A program made the position numbers and the translations under genes. This document shows, in pieces, positions 41,797-52,821 of a stretch of DNA of 64,000 bases. The notes under the pieces are model-generated. The model was not told where the DNA came from. It did not search any database and was given only the letters and a program-made list of their open reading frames with translations. The stretch covers positions 372,001 through 436,000 of the forward strand of contig JACEVL010000411.1 of the NCBI GenBank assembly GCA_020284085.1. Direction: 5' to 3'. How positions within the stretch are numbered: position 1 is the first letter of the stretch; each line of letters opens with the position of its first letter. Source of the stretch: Aporrectodea caliginosa (taxonomy: Eukaryota; Annelida; Clitellata; Crassiclitellata; Lumbricidae).

Positions 41797-43180
41797 CAGC
41801 ATTCGAACGGCATATTCCAACACTGCTCCAGGAAGTCAAAGACAGTATTGTTGAAATGAAGAAAGATATTGCCATTCTTATGGCAACCCAGCAGACACAG
41901 ATGAAGACTTGGTGAAATTTCTTCTCCATAGGAGATGCCTGAAGGTATTTCTTTTGCACTTTACACAACAGAGGAGGTAGCTGCCTTGGAGGCGAACTCC
42001 TTGAAGATGCGAACTTAAACAGCCAATTGCAAGTAGATTATGGTAACTGTATTTACTCATAACATTTCAAAAGCTTTCTTATAGCTTTACTTAGCATTTA
42101 ACAAAATTCTTGTTGCCTGGTATTACGTAGCTCACAGTTTCACTCTTACTTGAAACTCTTCCTCTGTCACCTCCTTTACACCTGAAGCGGAGAGTGATTT
42201 GATTAAAAGACCGGATGGTTTTGTTCTATAAGCACAGTCACGATTCTTTTGTTCTCAATTCCAGTAATATTTTTTGGGAAATATTCCTGTAGTGGATAGG
42301 ACAAATTGCATTACCGGTACAGACAGATTATTGCATGATGGGTTACTCTAAATTAGCACTAAATATTGTCTGTACTTGACCTTTTGTGCGTTTTATGTTT
42401 CTCTTCTACCTGCATGGACACGCACCATCAGCTCCATTGGTGGAGCCTTCTTCGCCCTCCGTTTGCCAACAGGTGTTGAAAACATCTTAACTAGAAAGAA
42501 AGGCCGTGGTGAAAAAAATGGCACTCTCAGAAATGCCATTGAGTTCTGTAATTATTAGTAAGTATCGACTTATATTTCCTGTACCGGTTGCAGCCTAGTC
42601 CTTTTCACTGACTAATCAATGAATAATTAAGGTTGCCCGTAAAAAGCCAGTTCAGCTTTTAACCCTATGAACTCTGGGTCTCTCGTGCTGTCTTCCGTTG
42701 CGCATTAGTTCTGAGATTAATTTGCTGAAATTGGGCTAACAGAAAAATCTTGGTAGATTTGATACTTTTAATAATTCTTTGATCACTTTTAATAATAAAA
42801 ATTAATTAGGATTTGATGGCCTGGCTATTTCAACGAAGATGATCTTTCTATTAATTTATTATTTATTCTGTATTTCATTTTTCAGTAAAGTTTTAGACTA
42901 GTGCGCATGCACCCCATGTCAGTTTAAGCTTGTGTCCCCAAATGCAAGTTACAATGCATTTGAGTATAAATATTTGTTAATAATTTTGTAGTTATTGTGT
43001 TATCACAGGAGCGGATCGCATGAATTCCTTGTCGGCAAACGCATCTCATGCATATATGAGAGCCACATGCAAGATTGGCTCAAATTTGTCAATGAGCGAG
43101 ACGGAGGCCGGAAAATGCGAGCAGAAACACAGCGTCAGTGTCAGTCAGAACCAGCTGAGCTGGTCCAGCTCGTGTTGATT
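41797..43180 (+). pseudogene. Exon-like fragments of an unidentified gene or captured sequence
   Basis: Three pieces look coding on the plus strand. After CTATTTCAG (41800) comes FERHIPTLLQEVKDSIVEMK, then KDIAILMATQQTQMKTW, an amphipathic coiled-coil-like helix. Near 41935 comes MPEGISFALYTTEEVAALEA, then NSLKMR. Near 42430-42555 comes ISSIGGAFFALRLPTG and KKGRGEKNGTLRNAIEF. After TTATCACAG (43009) comes SGSHEFLVGKRISCIYESHM, then QDWLKFVNERDGGRKM. The second and third resemble the TTEE...LE...iGG...GKGEKxG pattern that I associate with DUF4806-type proteins, but this is weak. Stops between them argue for a pseudogene or for exons of a nested gene. Confidence 0.3.
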
Positions 43181-43509
43181 CTGACAATTGGACAGTTGTC
43201 AGATCGTTTTAACATATTGATAAAACATGTTTCTGCTAGTTGCTGCGACATATGACATTACTTTAGATTTTATACAGACTTCATACAGTTTTTTAATTTT
43301 TGACCTACGTCGTGCTCCGTTTGACTGTTTTGTACATATTATTATAATAAAATTAAATTGTGTACATAATAAAAGAGCTATACAAAATAGATTCCTTGCA
43401 ACATCGTAAAACATTCTCAAACAACACTATCTTGTCTTCATTTAGCATTGAAACAACTTATATTACACGTATCATAGATCAGCAAAATACTAACATTAAA
43501 ATAGCGCCA

Positions 43510-43885
43510 AACAACGTTTGAAGCTTACTGCAATCACGACGTACCCTTGACGTTTAGTATTCAAACGTTAGAAGAAAGTTTGAATATTAGCCATATTCCA
43601 ACGTTGGATCAACATTGTACCAACGTTAAAATAACGGTTAAATTTGGTTAGCATAACGCACCTTTATCGTGTGCATGTAACCGTTTATTAACGCTAAAAC
43701 TACTGCCAAAACTAGGTTTATTTACATGTTTGAAGAAGATGTCAGCCAACCATTTTTCAACGTTGGATCAGCATGAGGCCATTGAGGCCTATAGTTACAG
43801 TAAAACTTAACGTTAAAAACGTTTAAATTTGGTTAGCGTGAGACTACTTTGACGTTTGCACGTAGCCTAACACTTTTAGAAACGT
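43510..43885. repeat. AACGTT-rich diverged tandem repeat (unit about 150 bp)
   Basis: Two diverged units, 43590-43720 and 43740-43885, share CAACGTTGGATCA, AACGTTAAAA and GGTTAAATTTGGTTAGC-type blocks in order. AACGTT or ACGTTT words occur about every 30 bp. Confidence 0.65.
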
Positions 43886-43990
43886 AGATGAATGTTTCTA
43901 CAATAAGTGTCCATTTTGCTGTCCGCGATATTTAAAATATTTTTTAAAGCTTATGTGACAACATATGGCAATCCGTTACGTAGGTTTGTT

Positions 43991-44202
43991 GGCAAGCATT
44001 TAGTATCGAGGTGCGTGTTTTTTCTCCCGTCATTTAGGCGTCGTAAAAGTTGGTTAGGGTAAGGTTACGCGTCGTGAGGGTCGGTTAGGGTCAGGGTTAG
44101 GGTTAGTGTCGTCTTTAGAAAACATCGTACCTTCCGCGCAGCATGCCAAAAGATGCCGTCCGACGCCCGTAAACTTACGCACCCCGATATTAAATGCTTG
44201 CC
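43991..44202. mobile_element. 212-bp MITE with telomere-like core
   Basis: The left end GGCAAGCATTTAGTATCGAG and the right end (reverse complement GGCAAGCATTTAATATCGGG) are inverted repeats of about 26 bp ending GTGCGT. The flanks GGTTTGTT (43983-43990) and GGTTTGAT (44203-44210) agree at 7 of 8 bases. The interior has GGTTAGGGTCAGGGTTAGGG, a short telomere-like run. Confidence 0.8.
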
Positions 44203-44499
44203 GGTTTGATTTAGACAACCCAAATAAAACTAAAAGAATTTAAAAAATGGCATGTTCATAAATTATGCAAGTGGTTTTATTACCTTAAAGTCGAAGCATT
44301 TAAACAGAAATTATGTTGTCCCAGATGTGTACCGAAGTCGGGGAAACCTGTTTATTTCCAGTTGTGCATATATCCAAACCGATCAATTTTCTATTCATTT
44401 TCAGTAACAGATTGTTTACAATAGAAAACATGCTTAATATATTGAGGTTGAGTTTGTTTGAGTGAACAATTAAATTTTAATGGAGCAAATTCCAGTGTC

Positions 44500-45325
44500 C
44501 TGCATCCAATTGTCAACTCCATGACGGCCACAAAACTCGTGTCCAACTTGTAACGGCTAGTGTTTTTTACAGTGTTTAGCAGCTGATATTTGTCATTTGT
44601 CGTTGCCAATGCTACAGGTAAACACGAGAAGTTAATCTTGACTTTAATTTATTAGACAACAAAAAGTTCACAATATTGTTGCGCCGCGTATGTTTAATTG
44701 AGGTCAACTCCGTGACGTAAATATTTAAGAATATAGATCTATGAGTTAAACTTTCAATGTAATGTATCCTTTGTGGAAGTGATAGAGTCCTGTCTTTGTT
44801 GCAAACATCATTGAAATTATTTTGTTTCGAGTGTGCCGGTTTTTGCTGAAAACTAAACGATTTGTCAACTCCGTGACGGTCACCTCTGTGACGCGCGCCC
44901 ACGTCATTCAGTTGACAGACTGTCACAGAATCCACATTTTCAAAAATCTAACAGCATTTAAATGGTATATATATATAGTGCCCTAACAAACGTGTGATAT
45001 CTTTATAGTAGTCATCAGTTCATCATCCTTATGCTTCCATTATCATCGATATACAATGAGTTGAACTTTGATAAATGATAATGTTTCTGGTTCTGATCTC
45101 ATTAATTTCTTCATGTGTTTTATGCTACCTCATTTCTTCTCCGATTTAAGGCCATTTTGCTGTTTTTTGTCTTGCAATTATGCCTCCATTGTCAGTAGGA
45201 TGAGAAAGTGTACCTTCAGCTGACAGTGACTTATTAATTATTTATTTCTCATTGGTGCCTGAAGACTCTTAAAATGTGGAAGTCAACTGTGTGACGCTAA
45301 CTCCGTGACGCTTGTCAACTCCATG
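44500..45325. repeat. Cluster of GTCAACTCCGTGACG words
   Basis: GTCAACTCC(G/A)TGACG or a close form recurs at 44512, 44703, 44863 and around 45280-45325 (three forms in 50 bp), all on the plus strand. The repeats sit in otherwise unrelated AT-rich sequence. Similar CAACTCCGT(G/T)AC words are at 62568 and 62738. Confidence 0.65.
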
Positions 45326-45514
45326 ATGAATTTTGAAAAAGCACATTTTCTCAGTTTTTGTCAGAAATATTGAATTCTGTGCATTGCTGCCTATCACACA
45401 TCTTGATATTATTAATATATGAATAGATTAGGACTTTGAAAAGTACAAAAAATCGTTATTGATTTTTTCTTATAAACCCGAGGCAAAAGTGCCACATATT
45501 GTAGAAACCCTCAG

Positions 45515-45650
45515 ATAAAAGATTGGGTCACGACGTGATCAGCGCAGTTTGAGGCAAATTGAAGCTTATGAAGTCTGACCTTAGGGAGACCTGCAAGGAC
45601 AGCGTTGCAAAAGTTCAAGCTCTTTATGTTGAATGAATGAATAGGGATCG
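45515..45650 (-). pseudogene. Small LINE ORF2 fragment
   Basis: The minus strand reads SLNFCNAVLAGLPKVRLHKL then Q, matching the SRLDYCNALLAGLPK...LQ motif of CR1-like LINEs. Confidence 0.65.
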
Positions 45651-45989
45651 TGGTAGCGTCATGCGTCATAATAATCGCCGAACGACCCTGATCTGGCGCA
45701 GTCGGAAAAAGCAGGATCTGCAGAGAGAGTTGACGGAAGTTTTGTGTCCCCACATACGTTGCGGTTGGTCATAGTTGTTGGAACTAGGCCTATAGGTACA
45801 ACGTTTTTGGTGTCGAAGAACTTTTAAGAGAATAACATCCGGAGAAGATAAATGGCCTCTTTTGCGTGCTTGGCTACCAATAATTTAGCCAGTAAATTTT
45901 TGACCTATCTTTGAGGCAAAATTTCTGGTATAAGAATGAAATTGGTCGGTTCGTCTGTCATCGGACAAATTCTCTCACCCTAATTATCT

Positions 45990-46145
45990 ACCTGCTGTCT
46001 CCGACTGCTTTCATGAAAAAACTCTTGCAGAGGTTCGAAAGCTCATCATATCCTCACAGAATATTCTTGACACGATTCAAGCAGCTCTTCTGAAAGAGTG
46101 CTTTGATGTCCTAGGTTCAACCATTACATCAATCATAATTTCGTA
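45990..46145 (+). pseudogene. Small LINE ORF2 fragment (upstream of RT)
   Basis: The plus strand reads TLAEVRKLIISSQNILDTIQ, AALLKECFDVLGSTITSIIN, fitting the segment just before the RT catalytic core (EVxKxIxxS...LDPIPTxLLKEC...IxxIIN). Confidence 0.6.
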
Positions 46146-46734
46146 TTGCATGAGGTGCAGTACCAATTAATTGGATCAAAAGAACCTAGATTCTCAGAAA
46201 AGAGAAGCAATATGGAATCTCAGCAAGAACTTGCGTTGGAATAAGAATAGAATTGAGATATGATAGGCCCTCGGAGGAAGCGGCTCCGGGAGAATGCTGG
46301 AATCTGACAGCTGTGAAAAAGCTTGACAACCCGTCTACCTTTCGGTAAGAGAAGAGCATAAAGAATAGCTAAGTCTACGTCCTCTTTGCTGCTTGACATG
46401 ATAACTTCGTAGAAGATGAGTTTTGTAAGACAAGAGAAAGCGAGTAGCCTACAAAAAATATGATTGGGTTTGATGAAAGAGAAAACAAGTAGGACATGTA
46501 TGATTGGATTTGAGGAAAGAAAAGACAAGTATGATTTGGCTTGAGAGACAAGTCTATGAGTAATTTAACGCTGGTGCCTAAATCTGAGATGACTTATTGT
46601 TGCCAAACGTTTACCCATTAGGAGATCCAGTGAATGGCCAAAGTCATGCGTTGAATAAGATATGCACTGCTTAAGATCGACCCAGAAGAGGATATTTTGA
46701 AATTATATATGAAACATTGTATTGTATTGTATCT
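46146..46734. other. Tbx2/3 intron 3, no gene seen
   Basis: Contains a tandem TATGATTGGGTTTGATG-like pair near 46459-46510; otherwise nothing recognised. Confidence 0.4.
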
Positions 46735-47235
46735 ATCAATTTATATAGCGCCTCTCGCAGTGCACACCAGTCAGAGGCGCTCCCAGTGCGAAAGACCCAG
46801 AGAAAAGAAAGAAAAGAAAGAGGTCTTCAGACAGCGAAAAGAGGCACTTGGCCCACCTGTTTATAAACAGGAACGTGTCAAAGAAGGAAGCTGGTTCCAT
46901 GGTGCAGGGCCAATGAAGGGAAAGGATCGCGTTTTACCATAGCAAGTGTCACGCGTATCCACCGTTACCCTCATAGCCATGTTCGTCGGATCCACAATGT
47001 GCCCCTAGCAGGAGGAATGTGACTGTCTAGCATGATCAATCGAATACTTGTCCTGCGCAGACATGCTAGCCCAGGAGACGTCCTTGACGCTGCGTTATCT
47101 GCCAAATGAGAGGGACTGCCGCACGTGTTCTTGCAACCGTGTGACCTCGACAGCAGCTGACTACATCGCCTGACATTGTTCCTCCTTATCCTCGATAGAA
47201 CACCATCCAGAAACTCCTCTGAACATGGTCTCAAT
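46735..47235 (-). repeat. Minus-strand retroposon with GCGCTATATAAATTGATA tail
   Basis: The plus strand begins with TATTGTATTG repeats, then TATCAATTTATATAGCGCCT; on the minus strand this is the GGCGCTATATAAAT tail followed by (ATACA)n. The body up to about 47235 is moderately GC-rich with no clear ORF; its 5' limit is a guess. Confidence 0.45.
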
Positions 47236-47534
47236 TATAAACTCCTGCCATGGAGTCAATCGGGTCTTTGCATGTGTACTTACCACCACTGGTAAATTTT
47301 TATAGTTATCTCAGAGTTACTTGTTAATTATTGATGAACTTTGTCCTTAATGACATTCTCATCTTTGCGTCTATTGCGCCTGTTTCTCCGGGAGCGGAAC
47401 TATTTAAATCTATTTACAAATACAATTACAATATCACAATATATATTGTAACCGATTATTTGTAGTCTGCCATTATTGCAAAATGAGCTACATAAATATA
47501 AAAAGGGTCTAAGTACTGAAATATGGTTTTGCAG

Positions 47535-47611
47535 ATCACTCAGCTGAAGATTGATAGCAATCCATTTGCTAAAGGCTTTCGTGACTGCGGCGGAGGAAAG
47601 AGAGAGAAAAA
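47535..47611 (+). CDS. Tbx2/3: Tbx2/3 exon 4 (end of T-box)
   Basis: After GGTTTTGCAG the 77-bp exon encodes [20 protein letters not shown] then GKREK, the C-terminal end of the T-box (vertebrate [17 protein letters not shown]). It ends AA/GTAAGC in phase 2. Residues 293-317. Confidence 0.97.
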
Positions 47612-48038
47612 GTAAGCTAAAACTGTTTTAAGTTGGCGTCTTTGCCATCCTTTTTTATTCGCTACCTACATAATCTGATACCGCGTGTAGGTTGCGCCGT
47701 CGCTACTACAACGTGCACGATTCGTGTGATTAGTAAGTGGAGAGAGATGCAGTGGTCGGCCACTGAGCTGGCAAGGTAGTTCAGGAAACTGCTAAGTCCA
47801 CTATGCCATACTTTTAGCTTGAAAAAACGAGTTTTTAACTCCACGAAAACTTGAAGAAAATCAACGATTCATTCATTCACAGCTTTAATAATATAATAGA
47901 GCGGAAATCTCTTTGTATGCGTGCGTCTGAATCGCCGTGTTACGCTGTTTTCGCCTTCATTGCCAGAGACAATCTGGCTTTCGTCATTGCATGTCATCGC
48001 AATAACCAATAACAAACGTTGTCATAGCAACGCGAGAT

Positions 48039-48143
48039 CATGGGTCCTTCTACATTTCGATAAGGGGCGGGTCAGCCACACACGATCGTGGCGAGCGTGT
48101 TCGGCTGACCCCATTCCCTTATAGAAATGTAGAAGGACCCACA
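48039..48143. repeat. Long imperfect hairpin (about 40-bp arms)
   Basis: ATGGGTCCTTCTACATTTCG on the left mirrors GAAATGTAGAAGGACCCACA on the right; the arms extend inward through GGGTCAGCC/GGCTGACCCC with two small differences. The loop holds CACGATCGTG. Confidence 0.85.
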
Positions 48144-48223
48144 TGATGGACGTACCGGGTGGAGGGGGGACGGACATATAAGGGAGGGAAAGATGTACGG
48201 ACGGCAGGAAAGTACGGGGAATG

Positions 48224-48257
48224 GAGGGAGGGAGGGAGGGAGGGAGGGAGGGAGGGA
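48224..48257. repeat. (GGGA)n tract
   Basis: Eight or more GGGA units; a candidate G-quadruplex on the plus (transcript) strand of Tbx2/3. Confidence 0.9.
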
Positions 48258-49548
48258 GAAAGACAGGGGAGAGTGAAAAGACTTATGTCAATCATAGCAC
48301 GTTAAGACGCATCTCTTGACATTTCAAATTGTTTTTAACCGTCTTAGGATGGGTAAACATCTAGTTGTTTATAACGGCAGTATAAAGACAATGAGGCTAA
48401 TTTTACTGAATAGCAATGAAAATGAACTGTTTCTGAACCTAAAAAGTTTAGTTTCAAAGCTATGTTTCCATCTTTAGTTCTGCTTCTCACCACACCTAAG
48501 CTCCGTTTCTCCTCACTGGCCATCACTGGCCATCAACTCTGTTTCGTTCATCAGTGTCATGAGAAGCCGTAGCATTCTGTTTCCTGAGGACAAGTTCTCA
48601 CTTCGCTAAAGAGGACATCCTCTCATGTTACATATCGCTGAATTTAAACTGTTTAAACATTGTTTTGTTAATCTACGTAACTTTAGTTATATTTAGCTGT
48701 GCTTGTAAGTTGTAGGTCCTATTGCTATAAAATATGCTCCTGTTTAAGTCTAGCTTGAATATGTATGTAAACGTTGCATACAATATAATGGAGATTTTCA
48801 GATTTCGTTTCCGCTTGCCTCCTGCTCTTTCTTAAACCAGATCTTACTTTATTCTTATGTTGGCCGTCTGTTTCTCTCTGCATGTTGATCTCTCATGATG
48901 TGAACAGCTTTAAATTTCTTTTGTCTCCATGCTTTCTTTTAATTCTTTCTCCTTTTCCAACCGTCTATGTTTCAATTTTATTCTTTCATTTTCATTCTCT
49001 TTCTCTTTTGTGATGTTCTCTTTTGAGCCCTCGTTTAGTCTTTTCTTCTGCCTGTTGCTTTTTACTAAATGCATAAAACGCATCCTCTGTCCGTCTATGG
49101 ATATAATAAAACTCTTTCAAGGGTTGAATTGAAGTCATTTTTGTATTTAAGCATGTGCAAAGCGCCTCTATAGTAGGGTGAACTGTTCAGAATGAAAACC
49201 GTCTCAGGCAAGCAAGCAATTTTCGTTTATTCAATATATGAGGCTGACATACATAGACTGGCATTGGCCAGTCATTGGCCATGACTGCAGCGCTCTTGAT
49301 ACCTTCTGAAATCTAATTTGACACTAACCCAGTACGGAAATGACTTAAATCTTACTTCTGGTGACCTATTACCTGACTGAAAAGTAAACCTAACGATATT
49401 TTTAATTTTTTACATTTCACATAGATCGGTTCAGTTGTGCTGTCGTTACTACTCATTCTTAAAACTGAGAAGTTACATGAATATCACATAAACCTTTGCG
49501 TTTATAGGCCGTAACTCAACGTGAAGTGCTATACGATGTTCTCTGTAG
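48258..49548. other. Tbx2/3 intron 4, no gene seen
   Basis: A TTTTC/TTCTT-rich stretch lies at 48920-49040; no gene recognised. Confidence 0.4.
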
Positions 49549-49994
49549 ACGTCTCCAGACGCAATGCAACAGCGCCATTTCAAACCAAGCAACACACAAC
49601 AACTCTAGTCAACGCAACGACGCATTTAGTCAGCAGACTGACGACGGTGGCTGCTCCCGTTACCATGACAGCGACACCGATAACGCTGACTACCAAAATG
49701 AAGATGTCGCTTGTGAAGCCAATGTTGGTCTTCAGGCAGAAGAAGGACTAGGCGCCGATGAAAGTCTGTCAGCGGAAACTGATTGCAGCCAGCAGCAGCA
49801 GCAGAAGCATCATCAGCAGAAGAACTGCAGACGTCAAGAGGGACCAGTGAATAAATCAGACGACAGAAAACGAAACCCAAACAACGACGGTGAAGAGGAC
49901 GACGACAACGACGAGCGCGATGAGTGTCGACGACGACGTCCGTCAGTTGCTGTCTGTTGTCGTCGCTCGATTGGTGTAGAACACTCGTTCATCA
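49549..49994 (+). CDS. Tbx2/3: Tbx2/3 exon 5 (linker after the T-box)
   Basis: The acceptor is GATGTTCTCTGTAG. It is the only nearby AG that continues the phase of exon 4 (AA+A, Lys) into the long open frame, giving REKKRLQTQ, much like the REKRKQLTLQ of vertebrate TBX2. The more obvious acceptor at 49507 (TTTATAG) would run into TAA. The encoded 149 residues (318-466) are low in hydrophobics: Q/N/S-rich, QQQQQKHHQQK, then GEEDDDNDERDE and CRRRRP. The donor is ATCA/GTAAGT, phase 1. A microsatellite starts 10 bp later. Confidence 0.85.
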
Positions 49995-50003
49995 GTAAGT
50001 ATG

Positions 50004-50181
<178 letters not shown>

Positions 50182-50299
50182 TCGTTTAATCATGCAGTGG
50201 CAGTAGTTTGTCTTTGCACTACAACTGGGTGGTGGCTTTCCTGTGTGATCGAAACCATATGTAACTAAATATAATGGATTAATCTCAACAATCGCTTAC

Positions 50300-51182
50300 T
50301 TAAATGCCAGCATTGTCCAGGGCTCTGACCTAGGGCCCCTGAATTTCATCACGGTCATATCGAAACTAAAAACAGTCCACCCTCACAATCGATTGGCAAA
50401 GTATACGCTGATGATACTTATTTGTTAATACCATCCTCAAGAAGCGACACGATCAGGGCCGAACTGGACCATGTAACGGAGTGGGCTGCGAGATGTAACC
50501 TGAGCCTGAATCAAAAGAAACCTCAAGAGATGTTAACCCGCCGCCCACGCGAGCGGGGGGGACAGGAAGTAATCCTTGGGGAAGTGCCAGGACTCCCAAG
50601 GGTCCAGAGCATGGTAATCCTCGGGGTGGTCATGACTGAACATATTGGCTTTCAAATGCATATACTCGTAAAACGCATATGTGTCCAAGGTAGACAGTCG
50701 ATGTATGCTCTGCGCATCAGGACGACACATGGCCTTGCAGGACCAATGCAACATGATGTTGTGCGAATGACCACTGTGTCCCGTTTGTTATACGCGTCAC
50801 CGGCATGGTGGGGTTTTGCGGGGCAGCAGGAGCGCAATAGACTACAGTCCGTGATGGACCGTCTGGTCCGACTACGCTACCTTCCAGAGAGTAACCCAAC
50901 ATTAGAACAGTTGTATAGAACAGTTGTATAGAACTGCAGATGGGAACCTCTTTACTGCTGCCTTGACGGACCCCGGCCATGTTCTGAACCCGCTCCTCCC
51001 TCCTGTAAAGACACTCCCCTATTCCCTGCGTCCCAGACCACATGACCGAATTGTCCCACAGGCTGACAACTTAATGAGAAAAACGTTTTTAACAAGAATG
51101 CTTTATAATGTGTAATTTCATGTAAACCAAAGTGCGGTTATGCAGTTGGATAAATAAAGAATATACTTACTTACTTACTTAC
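50300..51182 (+). pseudogene. LINE ORF2 C-terminal half with 3' end
   Basis: It encodes KYADDTYLLIP (RT catalytic YADD), then LDHVTEWAARCNLSLNQKK, SRLLYASPAWWGFAGQQERN and RLQSVMDRLVR. A 15-bp duplication (AACAGTTGTATAG twice, near 50910) shifts the frame. After it come DPGHVLNPLLPPVKTLPYSL and a final FLTRMLYNV with TAA near 51112. The 3' end AAACCAAAGTGCGGTTATGC...AATAAAGAATA runs into (CTTA)n. It is a 5'-truncated copy of the family also seen at 18655-21185 and, as tails, at 27765, 29649 and 40087. Confidence 0.85.
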
Positions 51183-51908
51183 TTACTTTATGTTACATGT
51201 TTCATGAATGTTAACATAAGGCGTGAAAGGCTAGCACAAGATAAACTACTCTAGTAACATCAGAAACTACGAGATTATTGTAATTGACAAAGTAGGGTTA
51301 CAAAACTCTCTTGCTGGGTTTGTGGCATGTTCTTCTCATTATCAAATCCATTGTGTTTCGGCATCTGTGGGTTAAATGATGCACCAAGTCTAAAGCAGTA
51401 TACTTGACTTTTAAAGCGCAGAGTACCAATTATCCGTCATATCAGCATACACTGCTAACCTCAGACTGTTATGATTGTGTGATTATGGCTTGCTAAGATA
51501 AGGAATAGGTTTATCAGCTGCTGTTGAATCATCGTGTACTTTCAGTTGCTGTGTCTTTATATCTGCAATCATCGCCACAAAAGACCCCAATAACCAACTG
51601 GCTATCATTTTAAATCGCTATTCAAGAACCATTGCTTTAATCTGGCAGTTGTTTGACTCCTTTCTGGCCCAGACATAATTAGTTATCTAACTAATTGAAA
51701 AGTTTACAACTTCGGTAAACAGGGAATTGAAGTTAAGCTAAATAGCTTTAAGAAAGAGAACAGTTCCTTAAGTGAGTCCCGAGAGGCAGTCAAGGATATG
51801 AAATGTTACCGACTTCATTTTCTTAACCTCAGCATATAGGCAGCTGGCCAGTCGTCTCCCTCGCCGTATAATCCTCTCATTGGTAGTGTACGGTCAGCGC
51901 ACTTATTT
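51183..51908. other. Tbx2/3 intron 5, no gene seen
   Basis: Nothing recognised. Confidence 0.4.
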
Positions 51909-51909
51909 T

Positions 51910-52170
51910 AGCTCAGTTGGTAATGGGCACAAATGGAGCTTAAATCTTGAGACAATACAATACAACTGCGTATTGATATTGCCCTCCTTCCAAAGCTCAG
52001 AAGTGCACACACAACCATACGACAGAACATCGATGGCGCTAAGCAATTGTGAGTTAAAGACTTGCTCAATGTCCCTACACAGCAACTGTCTCGGACGAGG
52101 CTCGAACCCGTACTCTCCTTGCTGCAGGCTGAGCGCTCTAACCAATCGTCCTCTCTGGCGAGGATTTTAA
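51910..52170 (-). mobile_element. tRNA-derived SINE, minus strand
   Basis: On the minus strand GATTGGTTAGAGCGCTCAGC (A-box-like) and GGGTTCGAGCCTCG (B box) form a tRNA-like head. The body GAGCAAGTCTTTAACTCACA resembles GGCAAGTCTTTCACTCGCA of the SINE at 16593-16830. Two further retroposon-type words, AATTGCTTAGCGCC and TAGCTCAGTTGGTAA (plus strand, 51910), lie inside. Confidence 0.65.
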
Positions 52171-52299
52171 CCCAGATCTCTTGGTTTAGTCCAGCACGTT
52201 ACCAAAAGACTCTTGACACACAAACAGTATTATATTCAATGGAAGATTGTTCCAGTAGCAAGGTTCAATGCATATGAGGAAGGGAGGAACTTATGAACG

Positions 52300-52370
52300 T
52301 AATGTAACTGACCATTTATATAGCGCCCCTTCAAGATATCTACTCAGAAGCGCTCTTTGCGCTAACCTAT
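52300..52370 (-). repeat. Retroposon tail, minus strand
   Basis: The plus strand ATTTATATAGCGCCCCTTCA is the reverse of the GGGGCGCTATATAAAT tail. Confidence 0.5.
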
Positions 52371-52821
52371 CAAATGTCATTACAAACAATATTGCATAAG
52401 TTACAATACACTGTCAGCTGAAAGAGTCACTAGTGGTGGGTCCACGCACCCACGTGGAGCCAACCAACGGATTCCCGTCGACAGTGTATGGCTGAGAAAC
52501 AGAAGCGGCCATGTGTATGCCCGACTGATAATTATATCGGAGCGATTAGGAGCTTCACGATTCGAATCAAGAAATGCGGTGATAATATAGGCAGCGTCAA
52601 AAGGGAAGAACAGCTTTGGGCTGTAGTCGAAGTGGAGTTTTTCAGATAAGTAGCCTACAACGGAAAGCAACACGCAATTGCTACGATCAATTTAGGCATA
52701 GCTCTCTATTTTGTTCGACAGACAATCTCAGGAGTCTATACTATTTAATAATATTAGTATTATTATTTTGTTATTAATAATTAATTAGTTTTGTAAAATG
52801 AGATGGGTTTCATCTACTTAG

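Noticed and set aside
49508..49548. Acceptor TTTATAG at 49507 as the start of Tbx2/3 exon 5
   Set aside because: Joined to exon 4 in phase 2 it reads into TAA after two codons; the acceptor at 49548 keeps the frame.
52803..52821. ATG at 52803 as a separate gene start
   Set aside because: The frame is open, but Tbx2/3 phase requires the acceptor at 52821 and the C-terminal helix fits Tbx2/3.
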